Shown one piece after another: positions 32,544 through 42,500 of a stretch of DNA of 64,000 bases (position 1 is its first letter; each line of letters starts with the position of its first letter). Origin of the DNA: Streptomyces huiliensis (GTDB taxonomy: Bacteria; Actinomycetota; Actinomycetes; Streptomycetales; Streptomycetaceae); assembly GCF_020037025.1 (NCBI RefSeq), contig NZ_JAIQLH010000055.1, positions 1-64,000 on the forward strand, written 5' to 3'. The notes beneath the pieces were generated by a model. That model was not told where the DNA came from. It saw only the letters and a program-made list of their open reading frames with translations, and searched no databases. A program made the translations under genes and the position numbers.

Positions 32544-34409
32544 TCACGGAGAGAGCAGGTGGGAGAAGAAGCCGATCGACGGGTCCTCCGGGGTGCCGAC
32601 GAGGAGGGCCCGGTCGAGCAGGCCGTTGTTGTGCTCGCAGCCGGTCTCCGGCAGCATCACGCAGGCATGGCAGGCGGCCATGTTGGTGCCGCCCACGCCG
32701 GAGGTCCCGGTCTCGACGCAGAGCGGGTCGGCGGAGCACCACTCGGCGCGGTGGACGGCCGAGCGCACGGCGGGTACGAGGCGGTCGATCTCGCCCTGTG
32801 CCACCAGACCGCCGAGGCTGCCCGCCGAGTCGCTGGTGGCCGTGTAGATCAGTACCCCCGCCATCTCGTCGCCGGAGTAGATCCGCTCCCGGAGCGAGGC
32901 GGCCGGGTAACCGGAGTCCAGACTCCACTCGTTGATCATCACGTGTGCGAAGGTGTGCAACAGAACCATGCGCGGGGTGGCGGGAGAGAGCGGGACCCGA
33001 CCGGGGTCGGATGCCCGCTCGGTGAGGAGCCGCTGGTGCCTGCGGCGCATGTGTTCCACGCGGGCGGCGACGGCCGGCCGCTCGGCCCAGGTGTCGATCC
33101 TGTCCTCGTCGAGCCGGAGGAAGACCCCTTCGCCGTGCACCTCCATGGCGGGCAGCCAGTCGGTGGGAGCAAGGGAAAGCTCCGCCTCATGACCTTCCGA
33201 CGAGGTCTCGGGGTCGATGATCCGCGTGAAGCCCTTGAGGGCACGCACCTCTCGGAGCTTCTTCACCAGCATCGGGCGGGCCAAGCCCGAACCCGACAAC
33301 GGCGTCGCGTCACCGGTCGGGGGCTCGCACACGAACTGCTCGGTGTGACGACCGGAGTCCTCCGGATTGCCCGCGCACAGACGCTCGTACTCCAGGTCGC
33401 GCAGGGCCCGGTAACGCCGTTCCCGATCGATGTCGGAACCGTCGTCCTCTCCGGTGGGGTCCTCCGCCTCCATCGCGGACAGCATGTCCATGACCTGCCC
33501 GGCGCTCACCGGCGGGGTGCCGTCGAAGATGTACTTCAGATGGATCTCGATCTCGGCGGGGGTGGAGCAGGCGCGGAGCTCTTCCCAGTGGCCTGCCAGG
33601 GACTGGACGCGGGTGTCGCTCCACGGCGGGATCGACAACGCCGAGCGGAGCACCGGCTGCCACACCGAGGAGGAACCGCGCTGCAGGGTCCGGGGCGGTT
33701 CGGAGCAGGGGACGTCGGGGGCGTTCCGCAACCAGGGGCGTTTGCCCTCGCAGCGGATGTTCAGGTCCTTGAGGGCACCGCGCCGGAAGGAGCCCTCCAT
33801 GGACACCTCCGGCACTCCGCAGGAGCACGAGAGCACCACCGAACGGAGCGATGATGTGCGGCCGGAGGACCGCAGGCTCATCCGGCCCCCACAGAAGCCG
33901 GCCTCGCCGTCGCCGCGTCGTCCGCGGTGCAGCCACTTCCAGTACGGGAAGTCGGTGATGTGCCCGTCCTCGCACGCCATCACGAAGCGGGAGGGCACCA
34001 AGGGCTCCGAACACTCGGCGCACTCGTTGCGTCCGGGTGGTGAGTTGAACCTTCGCACGTGGTCCAGCGCGTGACACTCGGGGCAGTGATGCCACAACGG
34101 GAAGCGGCGCACCCGGACGCCGTCACGGCTGTCGTCGGTGGAGGCCGGGGGGAGCCGGAACCGCCGTACGCCCAGGACGCGGGCGAGGCGCGGCTCGTGG
34201 ATCACGGGAGCCTCGTCACGAGGCCACTGCGTCTCGGCGTCGTCGATGCCGGCGACGATGAACGACTCCTGCTCCACGGCGATCAGGGAACCCACACCGT
34301 AGGTGGTGACGGCCTGGGCACGGCGGACGGCGCCGCGGCGGGGCAGGTTGCGGGCCGGTGCGGTGGAGCCGTCGGCGCCCCGTCGGCGGCGGGCGGGGGG
34401 CGGGGTCAT
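32544..34409 (-). CDS. drmB: DrmB-like DUF1998 domain protein
   Basis: 621 residues. After a basic Arg-rich start come TYGVGSLIAVEQESFIV, a zinc-binding-type region (HCPECHALDHVRRF; CAECSEPLVPSRFVMACEDG), and HITDFPYWKWLHRG, a stretch characteristic of DISARM DrmB. The C-terminal DUF1998 part has LLHTFAHVMINEWS and a Cys cluster (WCSADPLCVET ... CHACVMLPETGCEHNN). DrmB forms a complex with the DrmA helicase in DISARM. The start codon overlaps the drmA-like stop by 4 nt (ATGA), consistent with stoichiometric synthesis. Last gene of the five-gene leftward operon; no DrmC phospholipase-D gene follows. Confidence 0.88.
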   Translation of the reverse strand: MTPPPARRRRGADGSTAPARNLPRRGAVRRAQAVTTYGVGSLIAVEQESFIVAGIDDAETQWPRDEAPVIHEPRLARVLGVRRFRLPPASTDDSRDGVRVRRFPLWHHCPECHALDHVRRFNSPPGRNECAECSEPLVPSRFVMACEDGHITDFPYWKWLHRGRRGDGEAGFCGGRMSLRSSGRTSSLRSVVLSCSCGVPEVSMEGSFRRGALKDLNIRCEGKRPWLRNAPDVPCSEPPRTLQRGSSSVWQPVLRSALSIPPWSDTRVQSLAGHWEELRACSTPAEIEIHLKYIFDGTPPVSAGQVMDMLSAMEAEDPTGEDDGSDIDRERRYRALRDLEYERLCAGNPEDSGRHTEQFVCEPPTGDATPLSGSGLARPMLVKKLREVRALKGFTRIIDPETSSEGHEAELSLAPTDWLPAMEVHGEGVFLRLDEDRIDTWAERPAVAARVEHMRRRHQRLLTERASDPGRVPLSPATPRMVLLHTFAHVMINEWSLDSGYPAASLRERIYSGDEMAGVLIYTATSDSAGSLGGLVAQGEIDRLVPAVRSAVHRAEWCSADPLCVETGTSGVGGTNMAACHACVMLPETGCEHNNGLLDRALLVGTPEDPSIGFFSHLLSP

Positions 34410-37400
34410 CGGGATGCCTCCATGAACAGGGCGGACTCGGCGTCGACGTCGCGGAGCGACCACAGGGTCTCCCACGCCTCGACGTCCTCCAGGGCGTCGT
34501 TGTAGGACTTGAGCAGCGAGGGGATGCGGCGTCCGCGCTTCGGCTCGTAGTGGAGGCCGCCGTGCCGCTCGGCCTCGTCGTACCACCAGTCGACGAACTC
34601 GTCGAAGGCCGCGGCCACGTTGCCGGCCTCCTCGGGAGCCACGGCCTCGACCCGCTCGAGAATCACCGGACGGACGCGCTCCCGGAGCTCGTCGACGAAC
34701 AGATCGATGTCGCCCGCCGCCTCGTCGGCGCGGGCGGCCGGGATCAGGATGCGCGCCAGGGCGACGATCACCGCGTGCAGACCGCGGTCGCGGGCGCGGG
34801 CGGAGAAGGGGGTCACCGAGGTGGACTCGACCTCGCGGTAGAGGGCGGAGTGGAAGTGCTGGAAGTTCTCGTAGTGGGAACGGTCCCGGGAGCGGCCCGC
34901 GTTGAGCATCACGGCCACCAGGCCGGGGTGGGCACGGCCCACTCGGCTGGTGGCCTGGATGTACTCCGCGGTGGTCTGGGGCTGTCCCATGACGGCCATC
35001 AGGCCGAGCCGGTCCACGTCCACACCGACGGCGATCATGTTCGTGGCCAGGAGCACGTCCACCACGTCGGTGCCGGGCAGCCGGCGCTCGATCTGCTTGA
35101 GACGGGCGGGGATGTCGCTGGCGTCGACCCGGCTGGTCAGCTCGGAGTTGTTGCCGACGGCGCGGGGAGCGCAGCCGTCGCGGTCCGCCAGGTGTTCCAG
35201 GTGCGCCACGACGTCGTCGTGGACCTGGAGTTCGGCGGCGGACAGCAGGCGCAGGCTGTTGAAGTAGCCGACCAACGTCCAGTACGCGTCGCGGACCTCC
35301 GGGGTGGTGTCGGTCCGCATCGCCTGATGCAGCAGGGTGGCGTAAGTGCGGATCAACAGGGTGGACTGGCTGGTGCCGGGGGCGAAGAGTCCCACGTAGC
35401 GGCGGGACGCCTTCTCCTCGGCGGGGGTCTCCACGGCGAACCACGAGTCACGGGAGTCGAGGCCGGCGGGCGGGAACTGGCGCACCTCGCGGCGGAACAG
35501 GGCCTTGCCCTGCTCGCCGGCGCGGCGGATGGTCGCGGTCGAGGCGATCACCTTGGGACGGTCGGCGAGCACGTCGACGGCCGTCTCGTACAGACCGGTG
35601 AGGGTACCCAGAGGGCCCGAGATCAGGTGCAGCTCGTCCTGCACGATCAGTTCCGGGGGCGGAGTGGCGTCCTGCCGGTCCCGGTTGAACAGGGCGGCGG
35701 TCTGCGGGCGCCACGGCATCGAGGCGAACTTGTCGACGGTGGCGATCACCAGGGTGGGCCGGGCCCGGTACACGGTCTCGTCGACGAGGTGCACGGGCAG
35801 ACCGCCGGAGAACGCGCAGCCCGTGCCGGGGCAGCGCACGTCCATCCGAACGGCCTCCCGGTCGACGGAGTAGTGGTGGGCGTCGAGGACGGTCCCGCAC
35901 CACGGGCAGGCATGCAACTGGACCGGGTTCTCCTTCTGGAGCACCCGCCCGGAACGAGCGGCATCGAGCTGCCGCCCGGCGGCCTCCAGGGAGTTCGGCG
36001 TGGCGGACTGTCCCACCCACATGCCCAGGGAGATCTCCTCGTGGCCCAGTTCGGCGGGGTTCGCGCGGCGCATCCGTTCCATGGCGCAGATCAGGATCGC
36101 GGCACGCTCGAACTGCTGGAGGGTGAGCAGGCGCAGCGTGTACCGCATCAGGACGGTGACACCGCCGCCCGCCGTCCCGAGCCGCATACGGCGCAGGAAG
36201 GTGGTCAGCGCGATCAGGCCCAGGTACGCCTCGGTCTTGCCACCACCGGTGGGGAACCACAGCAGGTCCGACACGCCCCGGTCGGGGTGCTCGGGGTCGT
36301 CCACCCCGGCCAGGCACAGGAGGACGAAGGCGATCTGGAACGGTCGCCAACGCGCGGCGGCGAGGTCCGGTTCGCCCAGCCGACCGGACTTGATCCAGGC
36401 GCTGCGGGCCCGCTGCATCGCCATCGCCTGGTTGGCGAGCCGGAACGCTCGCATCAGGTCGGGCTTGTCACGCAGCAGGGCGATGCCCTGACGAATCCGG
36501 TCCAAAACCTCGTCGCAGGCCGCGACCTGGGCGGAAGCGGCCTCCTCGTACACGCTGCCCGCCAGGGCGGCCGCCTCGGCCCGCTTTCGCTTGATCCACT
36601 GGGCGTAATCCGCCGCCAGCCCCTCCAAGGCGACGAGCAGCTCGGCATCGGGGGCCTCGGCGAGGCCCAGCATGGTCAGGGCGCGGTCGTCGATCTCCGG
36701 GTTGGAGTCGGTGAGCAGCACCTCGTGGGTGGGTACGAACTCGGTACGCACCTCGGTGACGCCCGCCTTTCGCACTTCGGCGACGCCGACCGGGGCCGGT
36801 TCCCAGTCCCACACCGCCGCACAGCCGTGGCCGACGGCGAAGGTCGGGGCGTGCCGGTGGAGCAACCGCCCGGCCTCCCGCTCGGGGTCGGCAGTGGATT
36901 GGAGGGCGGGGCGTTCCACGAAGGCGGTCGATCCGTCGGCGGCGCGGACCACGAGGCCGGGCTGGAACAGCGCGAAGGCGTCCTGCAGTTCCCGCTCGCC
37001 CACCTTCTGGATGTTGACGAGAGCGACCGTGACGGTGACGGTGCCGGTCTCCGACGACGGGCGGCGCACGTGCACCTCCAACCGGACCGTGCCGTCGACC
37101 AGGTCGCGCGAGAAGCCACGTCCCGGCCGCGTCACGTCGACCGTGACGTCCGGCAGGTCCAGCTCCACCCGACACCAGCGCTCTCGCTGGTCGGAGGTGG
37201 TGCGGGCCTCACTGCGGCGGGCCGAGACCCTGCGGCCCTCGGCGTCCTCCGGCTCATACACGGCCGCGCGCGCCGAGACCACGATCTCCCGGCACTCGGA
37301 GAGATCGACGGCGAAGGTCAGACCGACGGAGGACGGCCGCCGGTCGCCGGTCGTGGGTCGCTCGACGGTCGACCCGGAGTCGTCGAGGCCGTCCCTCCGG

Positions 37401-37654
37401 GTCTCGTGTTCCACGTCCAAGCCGTTGTGCTCTTCGGCGTCGTCCTGTTGACGACGCCCGGCCTCGGCGTCCGCCGGACGGGGGAACAACACCCCCACGG
37501 GGTAGCGAGTGATCGGAGCGTCCTGGTCCAGCACTTCGGCGCGGTCCTCGGCGGAGGCGTCGGCGTCCGGCCCCAGCAGCTCCCGGCGGAGCCGGGCCAC
37601 CAGGTCCTCGCGGACCGTGTAGTGCGCGGCGTGCCGCCCTGCGTGGATGGTCAT
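34406..37654 (-). CDS. drmA: DrmA-like SF2 helicase
   Basis: 1082 residues. A ~440-residue N-terminal domain precedes the helicase core: Walker A FPTGGGKTEAYLG (~462-475), a Cys pair insertion (HACPWCGTVLDAHHY and RCPGTGCAF, ~585-625), DELH in place of DEAH (IVQDELHLISG, ~670), SATIRRAGEQ (~705), and motif VI QATSRVGRAHPG (~905). The size, DELH box and direct coupling to a DUF1998 protein fit DISARM DrmA, which binds DNA and helps discriminate invading DNA. It overlaps the upstream UvrD-like gene by 4 nt and the drmB-like gene by 4 nt. Confidence 0.88.
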   Translation of the reverse strand: MTIHAGRHAAHYTVREDLVARLRRELLGPDADASAEDRAEVLDQDAPITRYPVGVLFPRPADAEAGRRQQDDAEEHNGLDVEHETRRDGLDDSGSTVERPTTGDRRPSSVGLTFAVDLSECREIVVSARAAVYEPEDAEGRRVSARRSEARTTSDQRERWCRVELDLPDVTVDVTRPGRGFSRDLVDGTVRLEVHVRRPSSETGTVTVTVALVNIQKVGERELQDAFALFQPGLVVRAADGSTAFVERPALQSTADPEREAGRLLHRHAPTFAVGHGCAAVWDWEPAPVGVAEVRKAGVTEVRTEFVPTHEVLLTDSNPEIDDRALTMLGLAEAPDAELLVALEGLAADYAQWIKRKRAEAAALAGSVYEEAASAQVAACDEVLDRIRQGIALLRDKPDLMRAFRLANQAMAMQRARSAWIKSGRLGEPDLAAARWRPFQIAFVLLCLAGVDDPEHPDRGVSDLLWFPTGGGKTEAYLGLIALTTFLRRMRLGTAGGGVTVLMRYTLRLLTLQQFERAAILICAMERMRRANPAELGHEEISLGMWVGQSATPNSLEAAGRQLDAARSGRVLQKENPVQLHACPWCGTVLDAHHYSVDREAVRMDVRCPGTGCAFSGGLPVHLVDETVYRARPTLVIATVDKFASMPWRPQTAALFNRDRQDATPPPELIVQDELHLISGPLGTLTGLYETAVDVLADRPKVIASTATIRRAGEQGKALFRREVRQFPPAGLDSRDSWFAVETPAEEKASRRYVGLFAPGTSQSTLLIRTYATLLHQAMRTDTTPEVRDAYWTLVGYFNSLRLLSAAELQVHDDVVAHLEHLADRDGCAPRAVGNNSELTSRVDASDIPARLKQIERRLPGTDVVDVLLATNMIAVGVDVDRLGLMAVMGQPQTTAEYIQATSRVGRAHPGLVAVMLNAGRSRDRSHYENFQHFHSALYREVESTSVTPFSARARDRGLHAVIVALARILIPAARADEAAGDIDLFVDELRERVRPVILERVEAVAPEEAGNVAAAFDEFVDWWYDEAERHGGLHYEPKRGRRIPSLLKSYNDALEDVEAWETLWSLRDVDAESALFMEASR

Positions 37655-39564
37655 TCCTGCTCCTCCTCGGCCCCGGCGGAACGCCGGAACCGTCCGATTC
37701 CGCTGATGCGCGGGGCGATCCACACGCCGTGGCCGCCCAGCCCCGCGTTGGCTCCGGCGGCGCTGCTCCCCGCGACCGCTTCCAGGCAGTCGATCCGCAG
37801 CCCGACGATCTCCTCGGGCCACTGGATCTCCCAGTTCGGGCCGACCTTCAGGAGCGAGTACAGGTCGCTCCTGAAGGCTTCGGAGGCATCGCCGATCTCC
37901 CGCCCCTCGTGCAGCAGTGCGTACCGGGGACTCTCCTCGGGGCCCATGGACAGGGTGTCGCGCAGCCGGAAGGTCACCGCGTCCCCCGGCCGTACGCGCT
38001 CCGACAGGTACGTCTGCGTACCCAAGGCGTCGTTCAGGACGTCGGCCGGCTCCAGGGCGCTCACGTCGCCGGGCCGTGCCTCGATGCCGTCGCGACGCCA
38101 CTTGAGGCTCGGGACTCCCCGGTACCAGCGGCCGGTCGGCCTGTGCTTCCGCAGCGTCACCGTGTCCGGCGCCGCGAGGCGATACAGGTCCTCCCGGGCC
38201 CTGGTCATCGCCACGTAGAGCGCGCGTGCCTCGGCGGGCACGTCGAGGTCGTCGGCGCGGCGACGGCGCAGTTCGGTGATGGTCGGCGGGGTGGGCAGCA
38301 CCACCCTGTCGAACTCCAGGCCCTTGGCGCTGTGCACGGTGGACACGACCAGTCGGGCCGGTTCCGGGTCGGCCAGCTCGTCGGGAAAACGGCGCTCCGC
38401 CACCAACCCGCGCAGCCGTGCCACGTCGAGTGTGCCCCGGCCGGTGCCACGCGCCGCCGCCCTCAGCGCCCGCCACACCCGATCCCGGTCGGTGCCCTCG
38501 GGCAGCGGCATCCCGCCGAGCAGCTCGCGCAGCCGCTCCTCGGAGAGGGTGGCGGCCTCGGTCCGGCGGAGCAGTCCGGCGACCCAGTACGGCACCGGCC
38601 GGTCCTGGAGCGAGCGCCGCAGGACATGCGGTACGCCGTACAGATGCAACCGCTCCGAGACGAGCAGGGCCTGTCGGTTGTCGCGGGTCAGGACGGCGCA
38701 GGTACCGGGAAAGGAACGCAGGGTGTCCAGGGTGAACGGGTCGTCGAGCGCTCCCAGGTCGGGCAGGTCGAGCAACAGCTCGCGCAGCTCCCCGTGGAGC
38801 CGTTCCGCCGCCGTGTCCGGGCCCTCGGCGGCACTGCCGATGCCCTGCACGGCCGGGCCGAGCGGAAGCGCGGTGCGCGCCTCCGGAGTGACGGCCCGGA
38901 AGTTCCGGGTCAGCTTCAGCTCCACCAGGTCGTCGGCGTAGGAGGCGCGCACCCACCGGAGGAAGAGGTCGGTGCGGTCGGCGTACTCCTCCGGGTCCTC
39001 GATCTGGAAGTCGTAGATCGCCTGGGCGGAGTCGCCGACCAGGGTGAACCCACAGGAGTCCTGGAGTCGATCGAGCAGCGCCTCCACCATGTCCCGCCGC
39101 GCTCCCACGAGGTCCTGCACCTCGTCGACGATCACGTGGGCGGGCGGGCCGGACTCCAGCGAGTCCAGCGCGCCCTTCTCGATCGCCTCGGAGGCGGCTC
39201 GGATGCGCTCGTCGAAGGAGAGTGCCGACCACTCCCCCTCCGGGTGGGCCTGCACCAGCAGGGAGTACGCCCAGGAGTCGAACGTCTGCACCCGAACCCG
39301 TCTGGCGTGCTCACCGTGCAGGGCGATCCGGTCCCGCAGTTCACGGACGGCGGCTCGCGAGAAGCTGAGGACGAGCAGCTCGGACGCTTCCAGGGCCTCG
39401 TCGGGATCGACATGGCCGACAAGCGCGTCCAGGCGACGCACCAGCGTGTGCGTCTTGCCGGCGCCGGCCCCGGCGGTGACCAACAGGCGGGCGTCCCACG
39501 GCTGTTCCACGACGGCCTGCTGCTCGGAGGTGAGAACGAGGGCGTCCTCGACGGCGAGGGTCAC
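37651..39564 (-). CDS. UvrD/Rep-like SF1 helicase
   Basis: 637 residues. Q-motif LTSEQQAVVEQP (11-22), Walker A GAGAGKTHTLVRRL (32-45), Walker B HVIVDEVQDLVG (~130), VGDSAQAIYDF (motif III region), motif V VSTVHSAKGLEFDRVVLP, and motif VI ALYVAMTRAREDLY. A ~150-residue C-terminal extension has no nuclease motif (no GxhDh...K). Probable 3'-5' translocase or helicase. It is not part of canonical DISARM. GTG start overlapping the preceding stop (GTGA), and its own stop overlaps the drmA-like start (ATGA): strong translational coupling on both sides, so it likely works with them. Confidence 0.9.
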   Translation of the reverse strand: MTLAVEDALVLTSEQQAVVEQPWDARLLVTAGAGAGKTHTLVRRLDALVGHVDPDEALEASELLVLSFSRAAVRELRDRIALHGEHARRVRVQTFDSWAYSLLVQAHPEGEWSALSFDERIRAASEAIEKGALDSLESGPPAHVIVDEVQDLVGARRDMVEALLDRLQDSCGFTLVGDSAQAIYDFQIEDPEEYADRTDLFLRWVRASYADDLVELKLTRNFRAVTPEARTALPLGPAVQGIGSAAEGPDTAAERLHGELRELLLDLPDLGALDDPFTLDTLRSFPGTCAVLTRDNRQALLVSERLHLYGVPHVLRRSLQDRPVPYWVAGLLRRTEAATLSEERLRELLGGMPLPEGTDRDRVWRALRAAARGTGRGTLDVARLRGLVAERRFPDELADPEPARLVVSTVHSAKGLEFDRVVLPTPPTITELRRRRADDLDVPAEARALYVAMTRAREDLYRLAAPDTVTLRKHRPTGRWYRGVPSLKWRRDGIEARPGDVSALEPADVLNDALGTQTYLSERVRPGDAVTFRLRDTLSMGPEESPRYALLHEGREIGDASEAFRSDLYSLLKVGPNWEIQWPEEIVGLRIDCLEAVAGSSAAGANAGLGGHGVWIAPRISGIGRFRRSAGAEEEQE

Positions 39565-42500
39565 TTCTTGCCCCACAGGTGCTCGAATCGGGTGAAGGCG
39601 AGGGCGGTGTCGAAGTTCCGGATGGTGTCGCGGACGTTCAGGATCAGGCAGGTGTCCTTGCCACCGTTGCGGGGACCACGCAGGCCGCGTCCGATCATCT
39701 GCTGGTACACGTTCGGGCTGTAGACGGGCCGGGCGACCACCACCGCGCGGGTGGCGGGGGCGTCGAAGCCCTGGGTGAGGACGCCGTAGTTGGTGAGCAC
39801 CCGCACCCGACCGTCGCGGAACTCCCGGATCCGGGCGCGCCGGTCGTTGTCGGAGGTGGTGGCGTCCACCGAGGACGCGGAGATGCCGCGATCCTTCAGT
39901 CTGGCCGCCAGGTACTTGGCGTGCTCGACCGAGGTGGCGAACACGAGCACCGGCCAGTCCGCGGGCATCGCCGCGACCTCCTCGACGATGCGCAGGCTGC
40001 GGTCGTGGTCGTCGGCGAGCCGCTGCTCGGCGGCCTTGGACAGCAGACTGAGCTGCTCGGCGCTCTCCCGCTCCTGGCGGGACAACTCGATGGTGCCGCC
40101 GGCGAGTTCCCGGTGCTCGACCTGCGCCAGCACGCCCTCCTTCTGGAGGTACCCGTAAGCGTCGTCGTAGGGGAAGACGCCCTCGTCGAGCCGGCGCGCT
40201 CCGAACCGGTTGACCAGGCGGCGGGTCTCCTCCTCGTTGTGGCCGCGGAAGGGGGTGGCGGTGAGGCCGAGCAGGTGGCGTTCCGTCTGGCGCTGGGTCA
40301 GGCCGAGCAGACCGAGGATCTTGGTGTAGCGGGGACTGGTCGCGACGTGCGCCTCGTCCACCACGACCAGTGCGGCGTCCCGCAGCCAGGCGTACCGGTC
40401 GGTGTCGAGACACACCTGGAGCTTGGCGTCGGTGGCCACGACGAGCTGCGGCCCGTCGACCACCGGGGCGGCCTCGTTCGAGGTCCACAGCCGGTTGATC
40501 GTCAGCCGGGTCTGCGCACCGGCCTTCTCCCACACGAACTTCCAGCTCTGTACCGCCTGTTCGCACAGCTCCTCGGTCTGGGCGATCCACAGGATCGGCC
40601 CCCTGAGCTCGCCGGCCTGCTTCACCCAGCGGATGACGGCCTCGGCGGTGACGCGCGTCTTGCCGGCGCCGGTCGGCAGCGACAGCATGGCGCGCTGCGG
40701 GGCCAGCCGGTCCAGCATCTCGAAGATGTTGAGGGCGAGGCGTTCCTGGTAGTCGTGCAGGCGCGGGAAGTCCCGCGGACCGTCCACCGTCAGGCTCTGG
40801 TCGAGGGTCGGCGCCCGGTAGCCGGCGAAGGGTGCGGGCAGGCCGAGGTCGGCGACGAAGGAGACCGCCGCGGAGCCGCCGGTGTAGGACGACGGGGCGT
40901 TCGGGAAGCGCTCCTGGATGTCGCGGTTGTGCGTCTTGAGGATGGTGTCGCCGTGGGCGTTGAACGCCATCTGGGCGATGCGGCGCCCGGAGGGCTCCTG
41001 CCCGTCCGACTCCTGCCGCTCGGCGTCCATCAGGCCGGCGGGCAGCCGCTCGCACAGGGCCTCCGCCCCGATCAGCAGCTCCAACTTGGCCGTCACGTCC
41101 TCGGCCTCACGGATCGCCTTCAGTGCGGACCGGATCTTCTCGTCCTGCTCCTGGCGGGTCTGTGCCTCCAGTACCGCGCGGCAACCGGCCTCTCCCAGTC
41201 GCAGGCCCAGCTCGCGGTCCACGGCCCGCAGCGTGCCGAGCCGGTCCAGCGAGTCCAGAACCTTGATCACGTTGCCCTGGCGGGCGCTCTCCAAGGTCTT
41301 CGCCCGTACGCCGTGCGGGGTTTTGACCACTTCCTCCAACGAAGAGCACCTCAGCAGGGTGTAGGTGCCGGCGGACGAGCCCATCCGCTGCCGCAGGGTC
41401 GGGAACTCCTCGGTCAGCGGAACCGCGTCCACGGTCGACTCGTGCCGGGTCTCGTGGCTGACGACGTCCTTGTGACGCAGCATGCCCCAGGTCTCGACCA
41501 TGAGCTCGGCGGACTCCCGGTCCGGCATCAGCAGCGCCGGCACTCGCTCGGCTCGCAGCGAGCGGTACTCTTCCGCGCTCGCGGCGACGGCGATCTCACC
41601 GTCCTCTCGGGTCTCCCAGGCGTCGCCGATCCGGCAGCGGGTCAGGGAGTCCTCGGGGAAGTCGATCCCCAGTCGGGTCAGCAGGGCGTAGGTCGAACCG
41701 ACGAAGGCGTCGTCCTCGCTCTCCAAGAGCTTCTCCAAAAGCTGTTCCCACTGCTGGGGACGGACCTTCTCGACACTGTCCGCGAGCTTCAGCTTGCGAG
41801 CCTTCTCGGCGCTGATCGAGGCCACCGGAAGCACGTCCCCGTATTCCGACAGCTGCGGGCCCACGGCTTCCTTGAGCGGCTTTACGCCCTGTGACGTCGC
41901 CACCCGGCCGTGGTGGGCAAGCATCCAGCGGATCGGTGACGGCGCGGACTGACGGGTGGAGACCTGCGCCCCGATCTGGAGCGTCCAGTTCTCGATCAGC
42001 CCTTCCTCGGGGAGCAGCCGCAGGAACGCGGCACGGGCCTCGTCGGAGAGTCGGGGAAGGAGGTGGAGAGGACCGCCGACGGCCGCGCCCTCGATCTTCG
42101 TCCGGGCGAGGGTCGGCCGGCTCGCCCGGTCGTCGAGCTTGCGGCAGTACGCCGTGTGCATGGCCTCCCGGTACTCCTCGAACCAGGGTTCCCTCTCCGG
42201 CCGATGGCCGACGGTCGGGCGGTCCCGCAAACCGACCTCCCGGAAGAAGCCGGTGTCGTCGGAGTGGAATTCCATGTCCACCGCGACGCCGGGGTCGCTC
42301 TGCGCGGTGACCACGGCACCGGGCACCATGCAATCGCGCAGGACGCGGAACTGCCCGTCCGCCGTCCGCACCATGAGCGTTTCCATCGGCGCGGGCACGC
42401 GCTTGACCAGCTCGTGGCCGACGACGGAGGCGCCCGCCTGGTGGAACAGGTCCCAGAACCGGGTCCACTCGCGCGGGCCGTAGGAGTCGAAGCCCTCGTC

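Noticed and set aside
32544-37654. Canonical complete DISARM
   Set aside because: DrmA- and DrmB-like proteins are present, but no DrmC phospholipase-D protein was found, and the remaining partners differ.
34406-39232. A 1608-codon frame extending the DrmA-like gene upstream
   Set aside because: The upstream part is antisense-type Arg/Gly-rich sequence overlapping the UvrD-like gene. The ATG at 37654 overlaps that gene's stop, as at the other junctions.
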